64,000 nt of DNA from an uncultured Eubacteriales bacterium (GCA_900314565.1 OMVU01000019.1:1-64000); one strand, 5' to 3'; positions 1 through 8,746 are shown, counted from the stretch's first letter. The notes: generated from the sequence alone by a model not told the origin. Program-made: numbers and translations.

Positions 1-85
1 AATGTAAAGAATTTTCGAGTATAATGTGTTTCGCTGTTCAGTTATCAATGTGCTCTTTGCCGCCGTTCTTTGCGACAGCTTTAAT

Positions 86-114
86 AGAATATCAACTTGC
101 GCTTAACATGTCAA
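86..114 (-). promoter_or_regulatory. Strong rRNA-type promoter reading out of the left edge
   Basis: On the minus strand a perfect TTGACA (109-114) is followed after 17 bases by TATTCT (86-91). Upstream lies an A-rich tract (about 120-165) of the UP-element type. Downstream, positions 20-60 read on the minus strand resemble the leader found before 16S rRNA in Gram-positive bacteria (AAAGAGCACATTGATAACTG and an ACTGAACAGCG motif). I infer that an rRNA operon begins just beyond base 1; no rRNA is inside the window. The spacing and boxes are seen; the rRNA assignment is inference. Confidence 0.6.
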
Positions 115-177
115 GCACTTTTTTTATTTTTTTGAGAACTTTTTCATTTTTTTCTGCGTCTTTATGATCAGTCCTGT

Positions 178-861
178 TTATAACCCCATAGCATAGCGGG
201 CAGACAGATAAATCAGATTACTGTCGTCCACTATGGAAAGGAGCGAACTCGCATGTATGAACCGGAGTATATCCCCGGCCGGCTCATAGAATTCAACAAG
301 ATGCAGCAGGGCGAGTATCATCCATACAGCGATCAGCCCTTCAAGAATCCCGAGAACAAACCCCATGACCCGGTCGATCACCTGCACCTTCGGACTCTTT
401 ACGATTTTATTAAATATGAACATCAGGATCAGCAGAGCGACAAAGGAAACCCCCATCGTAAAAAAGACTGCCAAGGCATAAATGAAAAGAGCTTTCACTG
501 CATTTTTGAGGCTGAGCTGATTGGACTCAGACTGAATGATACTGACATCCCCGTTCTGAAGCGCCGCTTCCAATTCATCAGGGATCGAAATGTTCTGAAG
601 AAAGCCGCGGTCTGTGCCTTCCGCAATTTTCTGTGTTTTCTCGCTGACGAAATCTGCCGCTTCCTCATCCAGATACGAATTGATAAACCGTAACTTCCCC
701 AGAAAATCTCTTGCTTTCGGCGAGAATGCAATCGTCAGGATGGTGAGCACAATAAGAAAGCAGGTCAGTTTTACCGCGCCATAAAAGCCCTGGATGACCC
801 CCAGCAATGCGGTGACCAGAATAAAAAGAATTACAATTACTGTTAAAAATCCAGCTTCCAT
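178..861 (-). CDS. CvpA-like membrane protein, copy 1
   Basis: This 227-residue protein has an N-terminal hydrophobic segment pair (about residues 5-45), a charged middle region (50-115) and two more membrane segments (about 122-150 and 165-190), the usual CvpA/colicin V production-like layout. The motif VIDRVMGFVLGILEGL in the third segment is typical of the family. CvpA proteins are poorly understood envelope proteins. It starts 4 bases after the stop of a paralogue with the same architecture (copy 2), so the two are a tandem duplication read from one transcript. It is the last gene before the presumed rRNA operon. The CvpA call rests on layout and motif; its cellular role is unknown. Confidence 0.75.
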   Translation of the reverse strand: MEAGFLTVIVILFILVTALLGVIQGFYGAVKLTCFLIVLTILTIAFSPKARDFLGKLRFINSYLDEEAADFVSEKTQKIAEGTDRGFLQNISIPDELEAALQNGDVSIIQSESNQLSLKNAVKALFIYALAVFFTMGVSFVALLILMFIFNKIVKSPKVQVIDRVMGFVLGILEGLIAVWMILALLHLVEFYEPAGDILRFIHASSLLSIVDDSNLIYLSARYAMGL

Positions 862-865
862 TACT

Positions 866-1561
866 TCAATCCCATAACTTCAATCCCATGGCATACCGTT
901 CTGCCAGGAAGACCAGATTATACTCGTCCAGCATGGAAAGCAGCGGACTCGCATGAATATGCCGGAGAATAAATTCGCCCGCATCAGTAAACTCAAAAAG
1001 ATGCACCAGAGCGAACAGCACCCAGACACCGATCAGGCCTTCAAGAAGACCCAGAAGGAACCCCATGACCCGGTCGACCGTCCTGATCCCCGGAGTCTCG
1101 ACAAGTTTGTGCAGGATGATCGCCAGAATCAAAAGAATTACAACAGAAAAAAGCATGGTAAAAAAGACTGCCGCAGCATAAATAAGAAGCATTTTGACTG
1201 CATTCTTGAGATAAATCTGCACCGAGTTCGACCGGACGATATCGGTATCCCCGTACTGCAGAGCTGCCCCCAGTTCATCCGAAATCGGAATATACTCCAG
1301 AAGGCTGTAATCCACGCCCGCAGCAATTTCCTCTGCTTCCTCTCCGACGATATTCCACGCCTTTTCCTCCAAATACGCATTGACAGTCCGAGAGTCCTTG
1401 ATCACATTGTATGTTTTCGGTGAAAGTACGATCGTCAGGGCAAAAAGCGCAATCAGAAAAAACGTGGAGATCACGGTACCGGCGAAGCCTTTGACGGCTC
1501 CTTTCAGCGCAATGAGGAAAATGAAAATAATTATAATTACAGTCAGGAAGTCTGCTCTCAT
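866..1561 (-). CDS. CvpA-like membrane protein, copy 2
   Basis: The protein is about 231 residues when started at the ATG at 1561 (MRADFLTVIIIIF), which aligns with the start of the neighbouring copy; an in-frame extension to 1657 adds a non-homologous, non-hydrophobic leader and is unlikely. It has four predicted membrane segments, with the family motif TVDRVMGFLLGLLEGL in the third. Similarity to copy 1 runs from end to end, including the C-terminal ERYAMGL / ARYAMGL tail, so duplication followed by divergence is the simplest history. A GGAG sits close to the chosen ATG, so translation initiation may be weak or coupled. It probably belongs with the DUF5711-like gene upstream. Confidence 0.75.
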   Translation of the reverse strand: MRADFLTVIIIIFIFLIALKGAVKGFAGTVISTFFLIALFALTIVLSPKTYNVIKDSRTVNAYLEEKAWNIVGEEAEEIAAGVDYSLLEYIPISDELGAALQYGDTDIVRSNSVQIYLKNAVKMLLIYAAAVFFTMLFSVVILLILAIILHKLVETPGIRTVDRVMGFLLGLLEGLIGVWVLFALVHLFEFTDAGEFILRHIHASPLLSMLDEYNLVFLAERYAMGLKLWD

Positions 1562-1712
1562 AACTCCAACCCGTAAAACTATCTGACCAGTCCCTGATTT
1601 ACAGATCATCCCGCAATGCAAGTCATGCGCGCTCTGCGTCAGATACGTCAGTGACAAGCTTCACCCGGCGCATTCATCTCATGGCCAACGTCGCAAAAAA
1701 GAGTGTCAGAAA

Positions 1713-2927
1713 TCAGGCAAATCGCATCATCAGCGCATTCATATCGGTGATGACAAAATACTTATTCCGGCCCAGCTTAAGCATATCATAAATGATTCCT
1801 TCATCCAGGCTGCCTGCGAAGCGGCACACTCCTCTCGTCGTATAGACAGCCACTTCAGACCCGTTCACCAGAAGGATCTCATTGTTATACATATGGATCC
1901 TGTCATAGATGATATCGACATAGCTCTTCGATACGAACGCACCGCCGGAGGTATAGATTTCCATGCGATACCGGTGTTCCGGATCCTCACTGGAAAAAAT
2001 GAATCCGATATATTTATCGTCATAAAAACAGCTCTCGATCTCATCCGCGAAATCGACCGACTTCACAGGTTTCGGATCCTGATCACCGCGGTAGACCGTA
2101 AAGCCGTTATCCCTCACTGCCATCAGGGAACTTCCGCTGAAATACCGAAGCACCGGAACAATCGTTCCTGCCAGTTCCCAGGTCGCGAGCACATGCTCAT
2201 CACTTGTACTGTCCCTGAAATCATAAAAAACAAGCTTCGTCCCCACAGCGCCGCCCGAGACAGTTACATAGGATACCGCCATATATTTCCCGTCTTCCGA
2301 GATTGCAAGGGCTGCCGGACTGCCGGTCTCTCTCGCTGAAACATTAACTGCCGCGATCACCTGTCCCTGTGCATTGTAATACTGAATCTCAGATTCATCC
2401 TGCATATCGAGTATGGCGGCCACAGTACCGTTTTTTGACACCCGGGCAGTAAGGATCGGCATATTTGCGTTGAACGATCCGATCGCACCCTTCGAGTCGC
2501 AGATATGGATCAGCGTCCCGCGCTTATCGTAAATGAGGATCGTATCTCCGCAGACATCCACGACCGGCTGGGTCATATTAAAGGCATAGCTCCAGATCTC
2601 CTGCATGTCCTTTTTCAGGAGCGACGCCCCGTCCGAGGAGTATCGAAGCACATTGCCATTCACATAACTGTACGTAGAGATCGTATCCATCTGCTCCTCT
2701 GATTCAATGACTTCATAAGAGGAATAGCTGTGATGAATGACCATATACCGTATGACAAAAAACAGCAGGATACCGGCCGTGCAGATCAGGATCGTCCTGA
2801 TGTACATCGTGCGCCTGTGCTTCCGAAGTCTGATGTCATATTCATCCTCACCGGGGGCTCCTGCGCCTGTGATCTTCATTTTCAATTGTCCAAGCCAGTT
2901 TTTTATTTTCTCTGCAAGAACACTCAT
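1713..2927 (-). CDS. DUF5711-like anchored protein with beta-propeller-like ectodomain
   Basis: This 404-residue protein has a cytoplasmic basic N-terminus (1-40), one membrane segment (about 42-62) and a large extracytoplasmic part rich in short beta-strand repeats (patterns such as DTILIYDKRGTLIHICDSKG and KYMAVSYVTVSGG), consistent with a beta-propeller. It resembles the DUF5711 family of clostridia, which I recall beside cvpA genes. No catalytic motif was seen. The start at 2927 is preceded by AGGTGG. A structural or sensory envelope role together with the two CvpA proteins is inference from gene order. Confidence 0.65.
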   Translation of the reverse strand: MSVLAEKIKNWLGQLKMKITGAGAPGEDEYDIRLRKHRRTMYIRTILICTAGILLFFVIRYMVIHHSYSSYEVIESEEQMDTISTYSYVNGNVLRYSSDGASLLKKDMQEIWSYAFNMTQPVVDVCGDTILIYDKRGTLIHICDSKGAIGSFNANMPILTARVSKNGTVAAILDMQDESEIQYYNAQGQVIAAVNVSARETGSPAALAISEDGKYMAVSYVTVSGGAVGTKLVFYDFRDSTSDEHVLATWELAGTIVPVLRYFSGSSLMAVRDNGFTVYRGDQDPKPVKSVDFADEIESCFYDDKYIGFIFSSEDPEHRYRMEIYTSGGAFVSKSYVDIIYDRIHMYNNEILLVNGSEVAVYTTRGVCRFAGSLDEGIIYDMLKLGRNKYFVITDMNALMMRFA

Positions 2928-3084
2928 AACCCACCTGGTATGACTTTCTGTGTCTCAATCCCGCCCGCGCAGGGTGTGAAGTTCCTTTCAGACTGCGCGT
3001 TCAAAAAGACGGAGTGCACCCCGAAAGAAAGCTCTTCCCGCACACCCCGTCAAAAGCTCTCAGCACGCTTCACTGAGATGCCTG

Positions 3085-4032
3085 TTATTTCTCACACACA
3101 AAAGCCTTCGTGTGCTCATAAATTCCCTGCGCATCGAGACCGAAATACTTATAAAGCTCCTGCGCCGGACCGGATACGCCGAAGCAGTCCGGAATACCGA
3201 TCCTTGTGACCGGGACGGGGCATCTCTCGGTAATCGCCTCGCAGACTGCGCTGCCGAAGCCGCCGATCACGGAATGCTCCTCCACGGTAACGATCTTTCC
3301 TGTCTCACGCGCCGCCTTGACCAGGATCTCCTCATCGATCGGCTTGATCGTATGGATATTGATCAGACGTGCGCTGATTCCATCTTTAAGAAGAAGGTCA
3401 CATGCTTCCATAGCCGCCGTGACCGGAAGTCCTGTCGCCACGATCGTCACATCGCTCCCGTCGCGAAGGGTAATTCCCTTTCCGAACTCGAACTTATAAT
3501 CCTCCGCCGAGTTAAAGACCGGAGACGCAAGTCTTGCAAGACGCAGATAGACCGGACCTTCAATGGCATAGGCTGCTCTCAGGGCAGCTCTGGTCTCCAC
3601 ATCATCCGCCGGCTGAATGACAGTCATATTCGGAATGACGCGCATGAGCGCAATATCCTCAATACATTGATGAGACGCTCCATCCTCTCCGACCGATACG
3701 CCGGCATGAGATGCGCAGATCTTGACATTCAGTTTCGGATAAGCGATGGAATTGCGGATCACTTCATATGCGCGGCCGGTCGCGAACATCGCAAAGGAGC
3801 TCGCAAAGACGACCTTGCCGGTCGATGCAAGGCCGGCAGCAATGCCCATCATGTTGCCTTCCTGGATGCCCACGTCAAAAAACCTTTCAGGAAATCGCTT
3901 CCCGAAGATCGCGGTCTGTGTGGAGGCCGCAAGATCCGCATCCATCACGCAGATATTATCATGCTCGGCTCCGAGCTCTGCAAGCTCCTGGCCGTAACTT
4001 ACTCTCGTCGCAATTTTCTTTACATCCGGCAT
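3085..4032 (-). CDS. Transketolase, C-terminal subunit
   Basis: This 315-residue protein carries the pyrimidine-binding (PP) domain and the transketolase C-terminal domain. The segments GIQEGNMMGIAAGLASTGKV and SHAGVSVGEDGASHQ are typical; the Glu of the first normally contacts the thiamine diphosphate aminopyrimidine. With its upstream neighbour, which carries the cofactor pyrophosphate domain, it forms a split transketolase of the non-oxidative pentose phosphate pathway, moving two-carbon units between sugar phosphates. Its start overlaps the end of the N-terminal subunit gene by 13 bases, fitting coupled translation of a heteromeric enzyme. 1-deoxyxylulose-5-phosphate synthase is a relative but is normally a single longer chain. 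Confidence 0.92.
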   Translation of the reverse strand: MPDVKKIATRVSYGQELAELGAEHDNICVMDADLAASTQTAIFGKRFPERFFDVGIQEGNMMGIAAGLASTGKVVFASSFAMFATGRAYEVIRNSIAYPKLNVKICASHAGVSVGEDGASHQCIEDIALMRVIPNMTVIQPADDVETRAALRAAYAIEGPVYLRLARLASPVFNSAEDYKFEFGKGITLRDGSDVTIVATGLPVTAAMEACDLLLKDGISARLINIHTIKPIDEEILVKAARETGKIVTVEEHSVIGGFGSAVCEAITERCPVPVTRIGIPDCFGVSGPAQELYKYFGLDAQGIYEHTKAFVCEK

Positions 4033-4856
4033 ATCTCTTCCTCCGCTTTCGTGAGTTCGTCCATAGCAGCTTTAAACTCTTCGGCGTTGGTCGCCTTTCC
4101 ATGCCAGCCGACGTTATTCTCCATAAAGGAAATACCCTTCCCCTTAACGGTCTTCATGACAATACAGGTCGGGCACCCTTTCACTGAAGCCGCCTCCTCA
4201 AAGGCTGCGGCAAGCTGATCGAAATCATTGCCATCCTCGACATTGATCACATGGAATCCGAATGCGTCGAACTTTTTATCGATCGGATAGGGAGCATTGA
4301 CTTCACTTAAGTGTCCGTCGATCTGAAGGTCGTTGTTATCTACGATTACGCACAGATTGTCAAGCTTGCGATTGCCCGCGAACATGGAGGCTTCCCAGAC
4401 CTGCCCCTCTTCAAGTTCGCCGTCGCCGAGCAGCGCGTACGTTCTGTATGATTCATTGCTGATCTTCGCAGAGAGCGCCATGCCGACAGCAGCGGAATAG
4501 CCCTGTCCCAGAGAGCCCGTCGACATATCGACACCGGGCGTCCAGAAGCAAGGATGTCCCTGAAGTCTTGATCCGAAATGGCGGAGCGTCTCAAGCTCCT
4601 CCTTCGGGAAATACCCTCTCTCCGCAAGAACAGCATAAAGCGCAGGCGCTGCATGCCCCTTGGAGAGCACGAAACGATCCCGGTCCGGCTTCTCCGGATC
4701 TTTCGGGTCAATATTCATGACATTGAAATAGAGATATACGATACATTCTGCTGCCGACAGTGATCCTCCCGGATGTCCAGACTTTGCGTGAAATGTGCCG
4801 ACAATGATGCCCTTTCGGACTTCATTGGCGGTCAGGAGCAATTCCTTTTTGTTCAT
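4020..4856 (-). CDS. Transketolase, N-terminal subunit
   Basis: This 278-residue protein is the thiamine diphosphate-binding half of a split transketolase. Visible motifs are SGHPGGSLSAAE near residue 27, HVLSKGHAA-like RFVLSKGHAAPALYA, GSLGQGYSAAVGMALSAK, and the cofactor/metal motif GDGELEEGQVWEA followed by NNDLQIDG. It overlaps recR by four bases (ATGA at 4853-4856) and the C-terminal subunit gene by 13. Transcription therefore probably runs ybaB-recR-tktN-tktC, an arrangement linking a recombination gene to pentose phosphate metabolism with no obvious functional logic. Confidence 0.92.
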   Translation of the reverse strand: MNKKELLLTANEVRKGIIVGTFHAKSGHPGGSLSAAECIVYLYFNVMNIDPKDPEKPDRDRFVLSKGHAAPALYAVLAERGYFPKEELETLRHFGSRLQGHPCFWTPGVDMSTGSLGQGYSAAVGMALSAKISNESYRTYALLGDGELEEGQVWEASMFAGNRKLDNLCVIVDNNDLQIDGHLSEVNAPYPIDKKFDAFGFHVINVEDGNDFDQLAAAFEEAASVKGCPTCIVMKTVKGKGISFMENNVGWHGKATNAEEFKAAMDELTKAEEEICRM

Positions 4857-5449
4857 AACTGCCTTCTCCCTTCCAGCGCCCTCAGTAAAGTCACCTCGTC
4901 AATATTCTCCAGATCTCCTCCCACAGGAACACCGCTGGCGATCCTGGTCACCCGGATCCCTGTCGGTTTGATCAGCCTGCTGATATACATCGCAGTCGTC
5001 TCGCCCTCGAGTGATGAGTTCGTAGCGATGATCACCTCATCGACATCTCCCGAAAGCCTGGCCATGAGCTCCTTCAGCCGAATGTCATCGGGTCCAATAC
5101 CGAGCATCGGAGAAATTGCACCGTGCAGTACATGATAGACGCCACCATACTTGCCGGTTTTTTCATATGCTGCCTGATCCCTGGGCGTCTCAACGACCAT
5201 AATCGTCTTTTTGTCCCGCTTCGGGCTGCTGCAGACGGGACACAGTTCAGCGTCTGTCAGCGTACAGCAGCTCTTACAGTACCGCACATTTCGCCTTGCG
5301 TCAAGTATACTGGCGGCCAATCTCTCTGCTTTTTCAGCCGGCTGGCTGATAATATAGAATGCCAGGCGCTGCGCCGTTTTCGGCCCGATGCCCGGCAAAT
5401 GGGATAACTGCTCCACAAGCGCGGAGATATATCCACTAAAATAGTCCAC
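4853..5449 (-). CDS. recR: Recombination mediator RecR
   Basis: RecR works with RecF/RecO to load RecA at gaps. The product (198 residues from the chosen start) has the helix-hairpin-helix LSHLPGIGPKTAQRLAF, a four-cysteine zinc finger (C58, C61, C70, C73) and a Toprim domain with VVETPRD and NSSLEGE. I chose the GTG at 5449 because GGGAGG lies 8 bases upstream and it gives the usual MDYFSG start; a TTG at 5455 is too close to that site. The gene overlaps ybaB upstream by 14 bases and tktN downstream by 4, and sits in the widely conserved dnaX-ybaB-recR order. Confidence 0.96.
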   Translation of the reverse strand: MDYFSGYISALVEQLSHLPGIGPKTAQRLAFYIISQPAEKAERLAASILDARRNVRYCKSCCTLTDAELCPVCSSPKRDKKTIMVVETPRDQAAYEKTGKYGGVYHVLHGAISPMLGIGPDDIRLKELMARLSGDVDEVIIATNSSLEGETTAMYISRLIKPTGIRVTRIASGVPVGGDLENIDEVTLLRALEGRRQL

Positions 5450-5786
5450 TGCCAAGGCCTCCCATACCGCCGCCGAACTGGCCCATCATCTTTGCTTTCT
5501 GGTCGTCGACCTGCCTGAACGCTTCATTCAGCGCAGCGATGATCATATCCTCCAGCATCTCGACGTCTTCCGGGTCGACAGCTTCCGGATCGATCGTGAG
5601 CTTTGTCACTTCTTTTTTCCCGTTGACAGTGACCTCGACCGCACCGCCTCCGGAGGTCGATTTAAATTCCGCCTCCTCGAGCGCTTTCTGGTTCTCCTCC
5701 ATCTGGCGCTGCATCTTCTGAGCCTGCTTCATCAGGTTATTCATGTTTCCAGGCATACCGCCTGAGAATCCGCCTCTTCTTGCCAC
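5436..5786 (-). CDS. YbaB/EbfC nucleoid-associated protein
   Basis: YbaB/EbfC proteins are small dimeric DNA-binding proteins. The start is the GTG at 5786, preceded by an excellent AAGGAGG with a 7-base spacer; the ORF extends upstream to 5900 but that part lies in a dispersed repeat. The product is 116 residues: a Gly/Met-rich lead-in (GGFSGGMPGNMNNLMKQAQK), a helix, then the conserved core EVTVNGKKEVTKLTIDPEAV and NEAFRQVDDQKAKMM. It sits between dnaX and recR, overlapping recR by 14 bases. Confidence 0.95.
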   Translation of the reverse strand: MARRGGFSGGMPGNMNNLMKQAQKMQRQMEENQKALEEAEFKSTSGGGAVEVTVNGKKEVTKLTIDPEAVDPEDVEMLEDMIIAALNEAFRQVDDQKAKMMGQFGGGMGGLGSGLF

Positions 5787-5814
5787 TTTTTTCCTCCTTA
5801 TATATGGAAGTTTC

Positions 5815-5952
5815 ACAGACAATTGCGAAAGTCTGTGCTTCAGGGAAATTGCATGAACAATTCCATTTCGCACAAAAGTTTCGCAAGAGCTCGTCTTCAC
5901 TTTGCGTATTCATCTCATGATTGAAATCACGAGACTTCCGCGTCAGAGATTA
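5815..5952. repeat. Dispersed repeats B (5815-5890) and A (5895-5952)
   Basis: Two short dispersed repeats fill the dnaX-ybaB gap. Repeat B contains AATTGCGAAAGTCTGTGCTT and a matching inverted arm CATTTCGCAC..GTTTCGCA, so it can fold. Repeat A contains CACTTTGCGTATTCATCTCA then ATCACGAGA and TCCGCGTCAGAGATTA. Other copies of B lie near 10750, 10860, 40264, 47908 and 48008; other copies of A near 11711, 11984, 24597 and 49537. They resemble REP-type intergenic repeats. Confidence 0.75.
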
Positions 5953-5957
5953 ATATA

Positions 5958-7589
5958 TCAGAAATCCTCCGAAACTTCCACGGTAACATTGATCTTACTG
6001 TGATCCTGCAGAATATCATCGACAGAAATATCGTAAAGCTTTTCTCCTTTTTCGCGGGAGCTCTTCAGCACGACCTCCACATCCCGGCCATACCGCTTTC
6101 TGATCGCTTCCCGTATCTCCGCGCAGTATCTTTCAACATCCCGGGCCCCGGTCTCAATAAAGCCGTCGAGGGTGTCGTTCGCAGACCTGATATACAGCTT
6201 TCCGTCCATATCCACGGCATTATAGAGAGGATCAGACTTCAGGAGCAGCCCTCTGAGAAGTCCGCTCGCGACTTCCTGCCTGACAGATTCCCATTCAGCC
6301 CGGATCTGCTGAAGTTCCTCCGGCGCAGCGTGCGGCGGAGGTGCAGTCTCCTCTTTCGGATCCGGGGAGGATTTCTCAATTTCAGAAAATGCAGTGCTCT
6401 TTTCGACTTCGCGAACAGGCACGCCGAACGTCTGAAGTTCATCGAGCCTGGCCTCCAGCGCGCGAACACGGTCTCTGAAAGCAGTATCCGTCGTTTCCAT
6501 CTGCGGACGGCACAGTCTGACGATCGCGACCTCTGTGAGCACGCGCCTGTTCGACGCCTGCCGCATTGAATTCAAAAGATCGGACAGAATGCGGATATAG
6601 CGCATCACCGTCTCCGGCTCAACACGGGACGCATGCTCTTTCAGCACCTTAAGCTGCTCCTCTGAAGCATCCACCGCTTCGAGCGCCTCGTCCGATGTCG
6701 CCGCGAGAAGAAGATTCCGCATATACCAGATGAAATCGCTGACGAACTGGCCGACTTCCCGCCCGCGCTCTATGATTTTTTCAAAAATGAGGACCGCACG
6801 ACCGGCATTTCCCGCGATGATCTCCCCCAGAAGCTCTCCGAACACATCTGTATCCACTGCGCCGAGCGCACTCAGAGCCTTCTCGTAGGTCAGAGTCTCT
6901 CCCATATAGAACGCCATGCACTGGTCAAGCAGAGACAGCGCATCCCGCATGGATCCGTCTGCGGACCGTGCCACGAACCGGAGCGCACGCTCCTCGGCTT
7001 CGACATTTTCCCGCTCGGTAAGCTCCCGCATCCTCGCGATCATCGTCTCCTGATCGATCCGGCGGAAATCATAGCGCTGGCATCTCGACAGGATCGTGGT
7101 CGGGATCTTTCCGGATTCGGTCGTCGCCAAAATAAATATGACATAAGAAGGAGGTTCCTCAAGTGTCTTTAAGAGAGCATTGAACGCTCCGGCAGACAGC
7201 ATGTGAACCTCATCGATAATATAGACTTTGAAATTTCCCTGTGTCGGACGATAGCGCACTTCCTCCACGATCTCACGGATATTATCGACACCGTTATTGG
7301 AAGCGGCGTCGATCTCGATCACATTCATGGAGTTTCCTGCCGCGATCGCGCGGCAGGAAGCACACTCATTACATGGACTGCCATCCACAGGATGCTCGCA
7401 GTTCACGGCCTTCGCCATGATCTTTGCGACAGATGTCTTTCCCGTTCCTCTTGTACCGCAGAAGAGGTAGGCATGCTGGGCACGGCCGGCCCTGACCTGA
7501 TTTTTCAAAGTCTTTACGATATGATCCTGGCCTTTGACCTCTTCAAATGTCTGCGGCCTCGCTTTACGGTACAGAGCAACATAGGACAT
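5958..7589 (-). CDS. dnaX: DNA polymerase III subunits gamma/tau
   Basis: This 543-residue clamp-loader ATPase has Walker A GTRGTGKT (45-52), a zinc-binding set C64, C73, C76, C79, Walker B IIDEVHML (about 124-131), the SRC-type sensor in TTILSRCQRYDFRR, and a tau C-terminal region from about 400 on. DnaX opens and loads the sliding clamp and organises the replisome. The ATG at 7589 is preceded by GGAG. It follows pfkA with only 3 bases between stop and start. I saw no obvious A-rich slippery site for a gamma product, though I did not scan exhaustively. Confidence 0.97.
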   Translation of the reverse strand: MSYVALYRKARPQTFEEVKGQDHIVKTLKNQVRAGRAQHAYLFCGTRGTGKTSVAKIMAKAVNCEHPVDGSPCNECASCRAIAAGNSMNVIEIDAASNNGVDNIREIVEEVRYRPTQGNFKVYIIDEVHMLSAGAFNALLKTLEEPPSYVIFILATTESGKIPTTILSRCQRYDFRRIDQETMIARMRELTERENVEAEERALRFVARSADGSMRDALSLLDQCMAFYMGETLTYEKALSALGAVDTDVFGELLGEIIAGNAGRAVLIFEKIIERGREVGQFVSDFIWYMRNLLLAATSDEALEAVDASEEQLKVLKEHASRVEPETVMRYIRILSDLLNSMRQASNRRVLTEVAIVRLCRPQMETTDTAFRDRVRALEARLDELQTFGVPVREVEKSTAFSEIEKSSPDPKEETAPPPHAAPEELQQIRAEWESVRQEVASGLLRGLLLKSDPLYNAVDMDGKLYIRSANDTLDGFIETGARDVERYCAEIREAIRKRYGRDVEVVLKSSREKGEKLYDISVDDILQDHSKINVTVEVSEDF

Positions 7590-7592
7590 AGA

Positions 7593-8672
7593 TCAATCTC
7601 CGAAGCTGATACCCATGAACTTGGCAAGCTGTACAGTCTGATCATCCGGATCGACCATCTTGAGCTGTCCGGCACTTGCCTCGAGCGGTACCTTAACGAT
7701 CTGATTATTAACGGAAGCTACCATGTAGCCGTATTCCTCATCAATGATGAGCTTGGAAGCATATACACCGAGCTTCGTGGACAGGACTCTGTCGAACGGA
7801 TCCGGCGAACCGCCGCGCTGTACATGACCCGGGACCGTTACGCGGACCTCAGATCCTGTTCTCTCAGTAATGTCAGCAGCAAGCTTGTAGGAGACCGACG
7901 GATAATCCTTGAGGAGCTTCTCCATCGCTTTCTTCCTGTCTTTCTTCTTGAGCTCGGCCATCTCCTTGGAGATCGCACCCTCAGCGACAGCGAGGATCGT
8001 GAACTTCTTGCCGCTTGCATGACGCTTCTCAATTGCTGCGCAGACCTTGTCCAGATCATACGGGATCTCCGGAAGGAGGATGATATCAGCACCCGATGCA
8101 ACACCGGCGCTCAGTGTCAGCCAGCCGACCTTATGTCCCATGACTTCAACGATAAAGACGCGGCCGTGGGAGGAAGCTGTCGTGTGGATCTGATCGATTG
8201 CTGTCGTCGCGATATCGATTGCCGACTGATAGCCGAATGTAAGGTCCGTCCCCCAGATATCGTTGTCAATGGTCTTCGGAAGATGAATGACATTGAGTCC
8301 TTCCTCGCGAAGAAGGTTTGCGGTCTTCTGTGTTCCGTTTCCGCCGAGAATTACGACGCAGTCAAGGCGAAGCTTATAGTAATTCTGCTTCATGGCAGCG
8401 ACTTTATCAAGGCCGTTGGCATCCGGAACTCTCATCAGCTTGAACGGCTGTCTCGAGGAACCGATGATCGTGCCGCCGCGTGTGAGGATGCCGGAGAAAT
8501 CGTTGGATGTGAGCAGGCGGTAATTTCCATAGATCATACCCTTGTAGCCCTCAATGAAACCGTAGATCTCAACATCCTTGAGATTATTCGTCAGGCCCTT
8601 GACAACACCGCGCATTGTCGCGTTGAGAGCCTGGCAGTCACCTCCGCTGGTTAAAAGACCGATTCTTTTCAT
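7593..8672 (-). CDS. 6-phosphofructokinase (ATP-type glycine, PPi-type lysine)
   Basis: This 359-residue enzyme phosphorylates fructose 6-phosphate in glycolysis. Motifs: nucleotide loop TSGGDCQALNATMRG (8-22), ILGGNGTQKTA (108-118), catalytic LPKTIDNDIWGTD (131-143) with the base at D136, the substrate segment EVMGHKVGW and the GHVQRGGSP loop. The site that distinguishes ATP from pyrophosphate enzymes is mixed: G113 (equivalent of E. coli G104) favours ATP, while K133 (equivalent of G124) is typical of pyrophosphate enzymes, and N112 replaces the usual Asp103. ATP use is more likely, but donor choice is not certain. It has its own promoter divergent from the SRP RNA. Confidence 0.93.
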   Translation of the reverse strand: MKRIGLLTSGGDCQALNATMRGVVKGLTNNLKDVEIYGFIEGYKGMIYGNYRLLTSNDFSGILTRGGTIIGSSRQPFKLMRVPDANGLDKVAAMKQNYYKLRLDCVVILGGNGTQKTANLLREEGLNVIHLPKTIDNDIWGTDLTFGYQSAIDIATTAIDQIHTTASSHGRVFIVEVMGHKVGWLTLSAGVASGADIILLPEIPYDLDKVCAAIEKRHASGKKFTILAVAEGAISKEMAELKKKDRKKAMEKLLKDYPSVSYKLAADITERTGSEVRVTVPGHVQRGGSPDPFDRVLSTKLGVYASKLIIDEEYGYMVASVNNQIVKVPLEASAGQLKMVDPDDQTVQLAKFMGISFGD

Positions 8673-8746
8673 GACTTATACCTTCTTTCTTAGAATAGAT
8701 GTACACGCATTGCTCCAGCTGATTTTCGAGCTGAACAGATAATAAA

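Noticed and set aside
253..693. Plus-strand ORF over the CvpA-like gene
   Set aside because: Antisense to a membrane protein gene with clear motifs; its own product is basic and lacks any motif.
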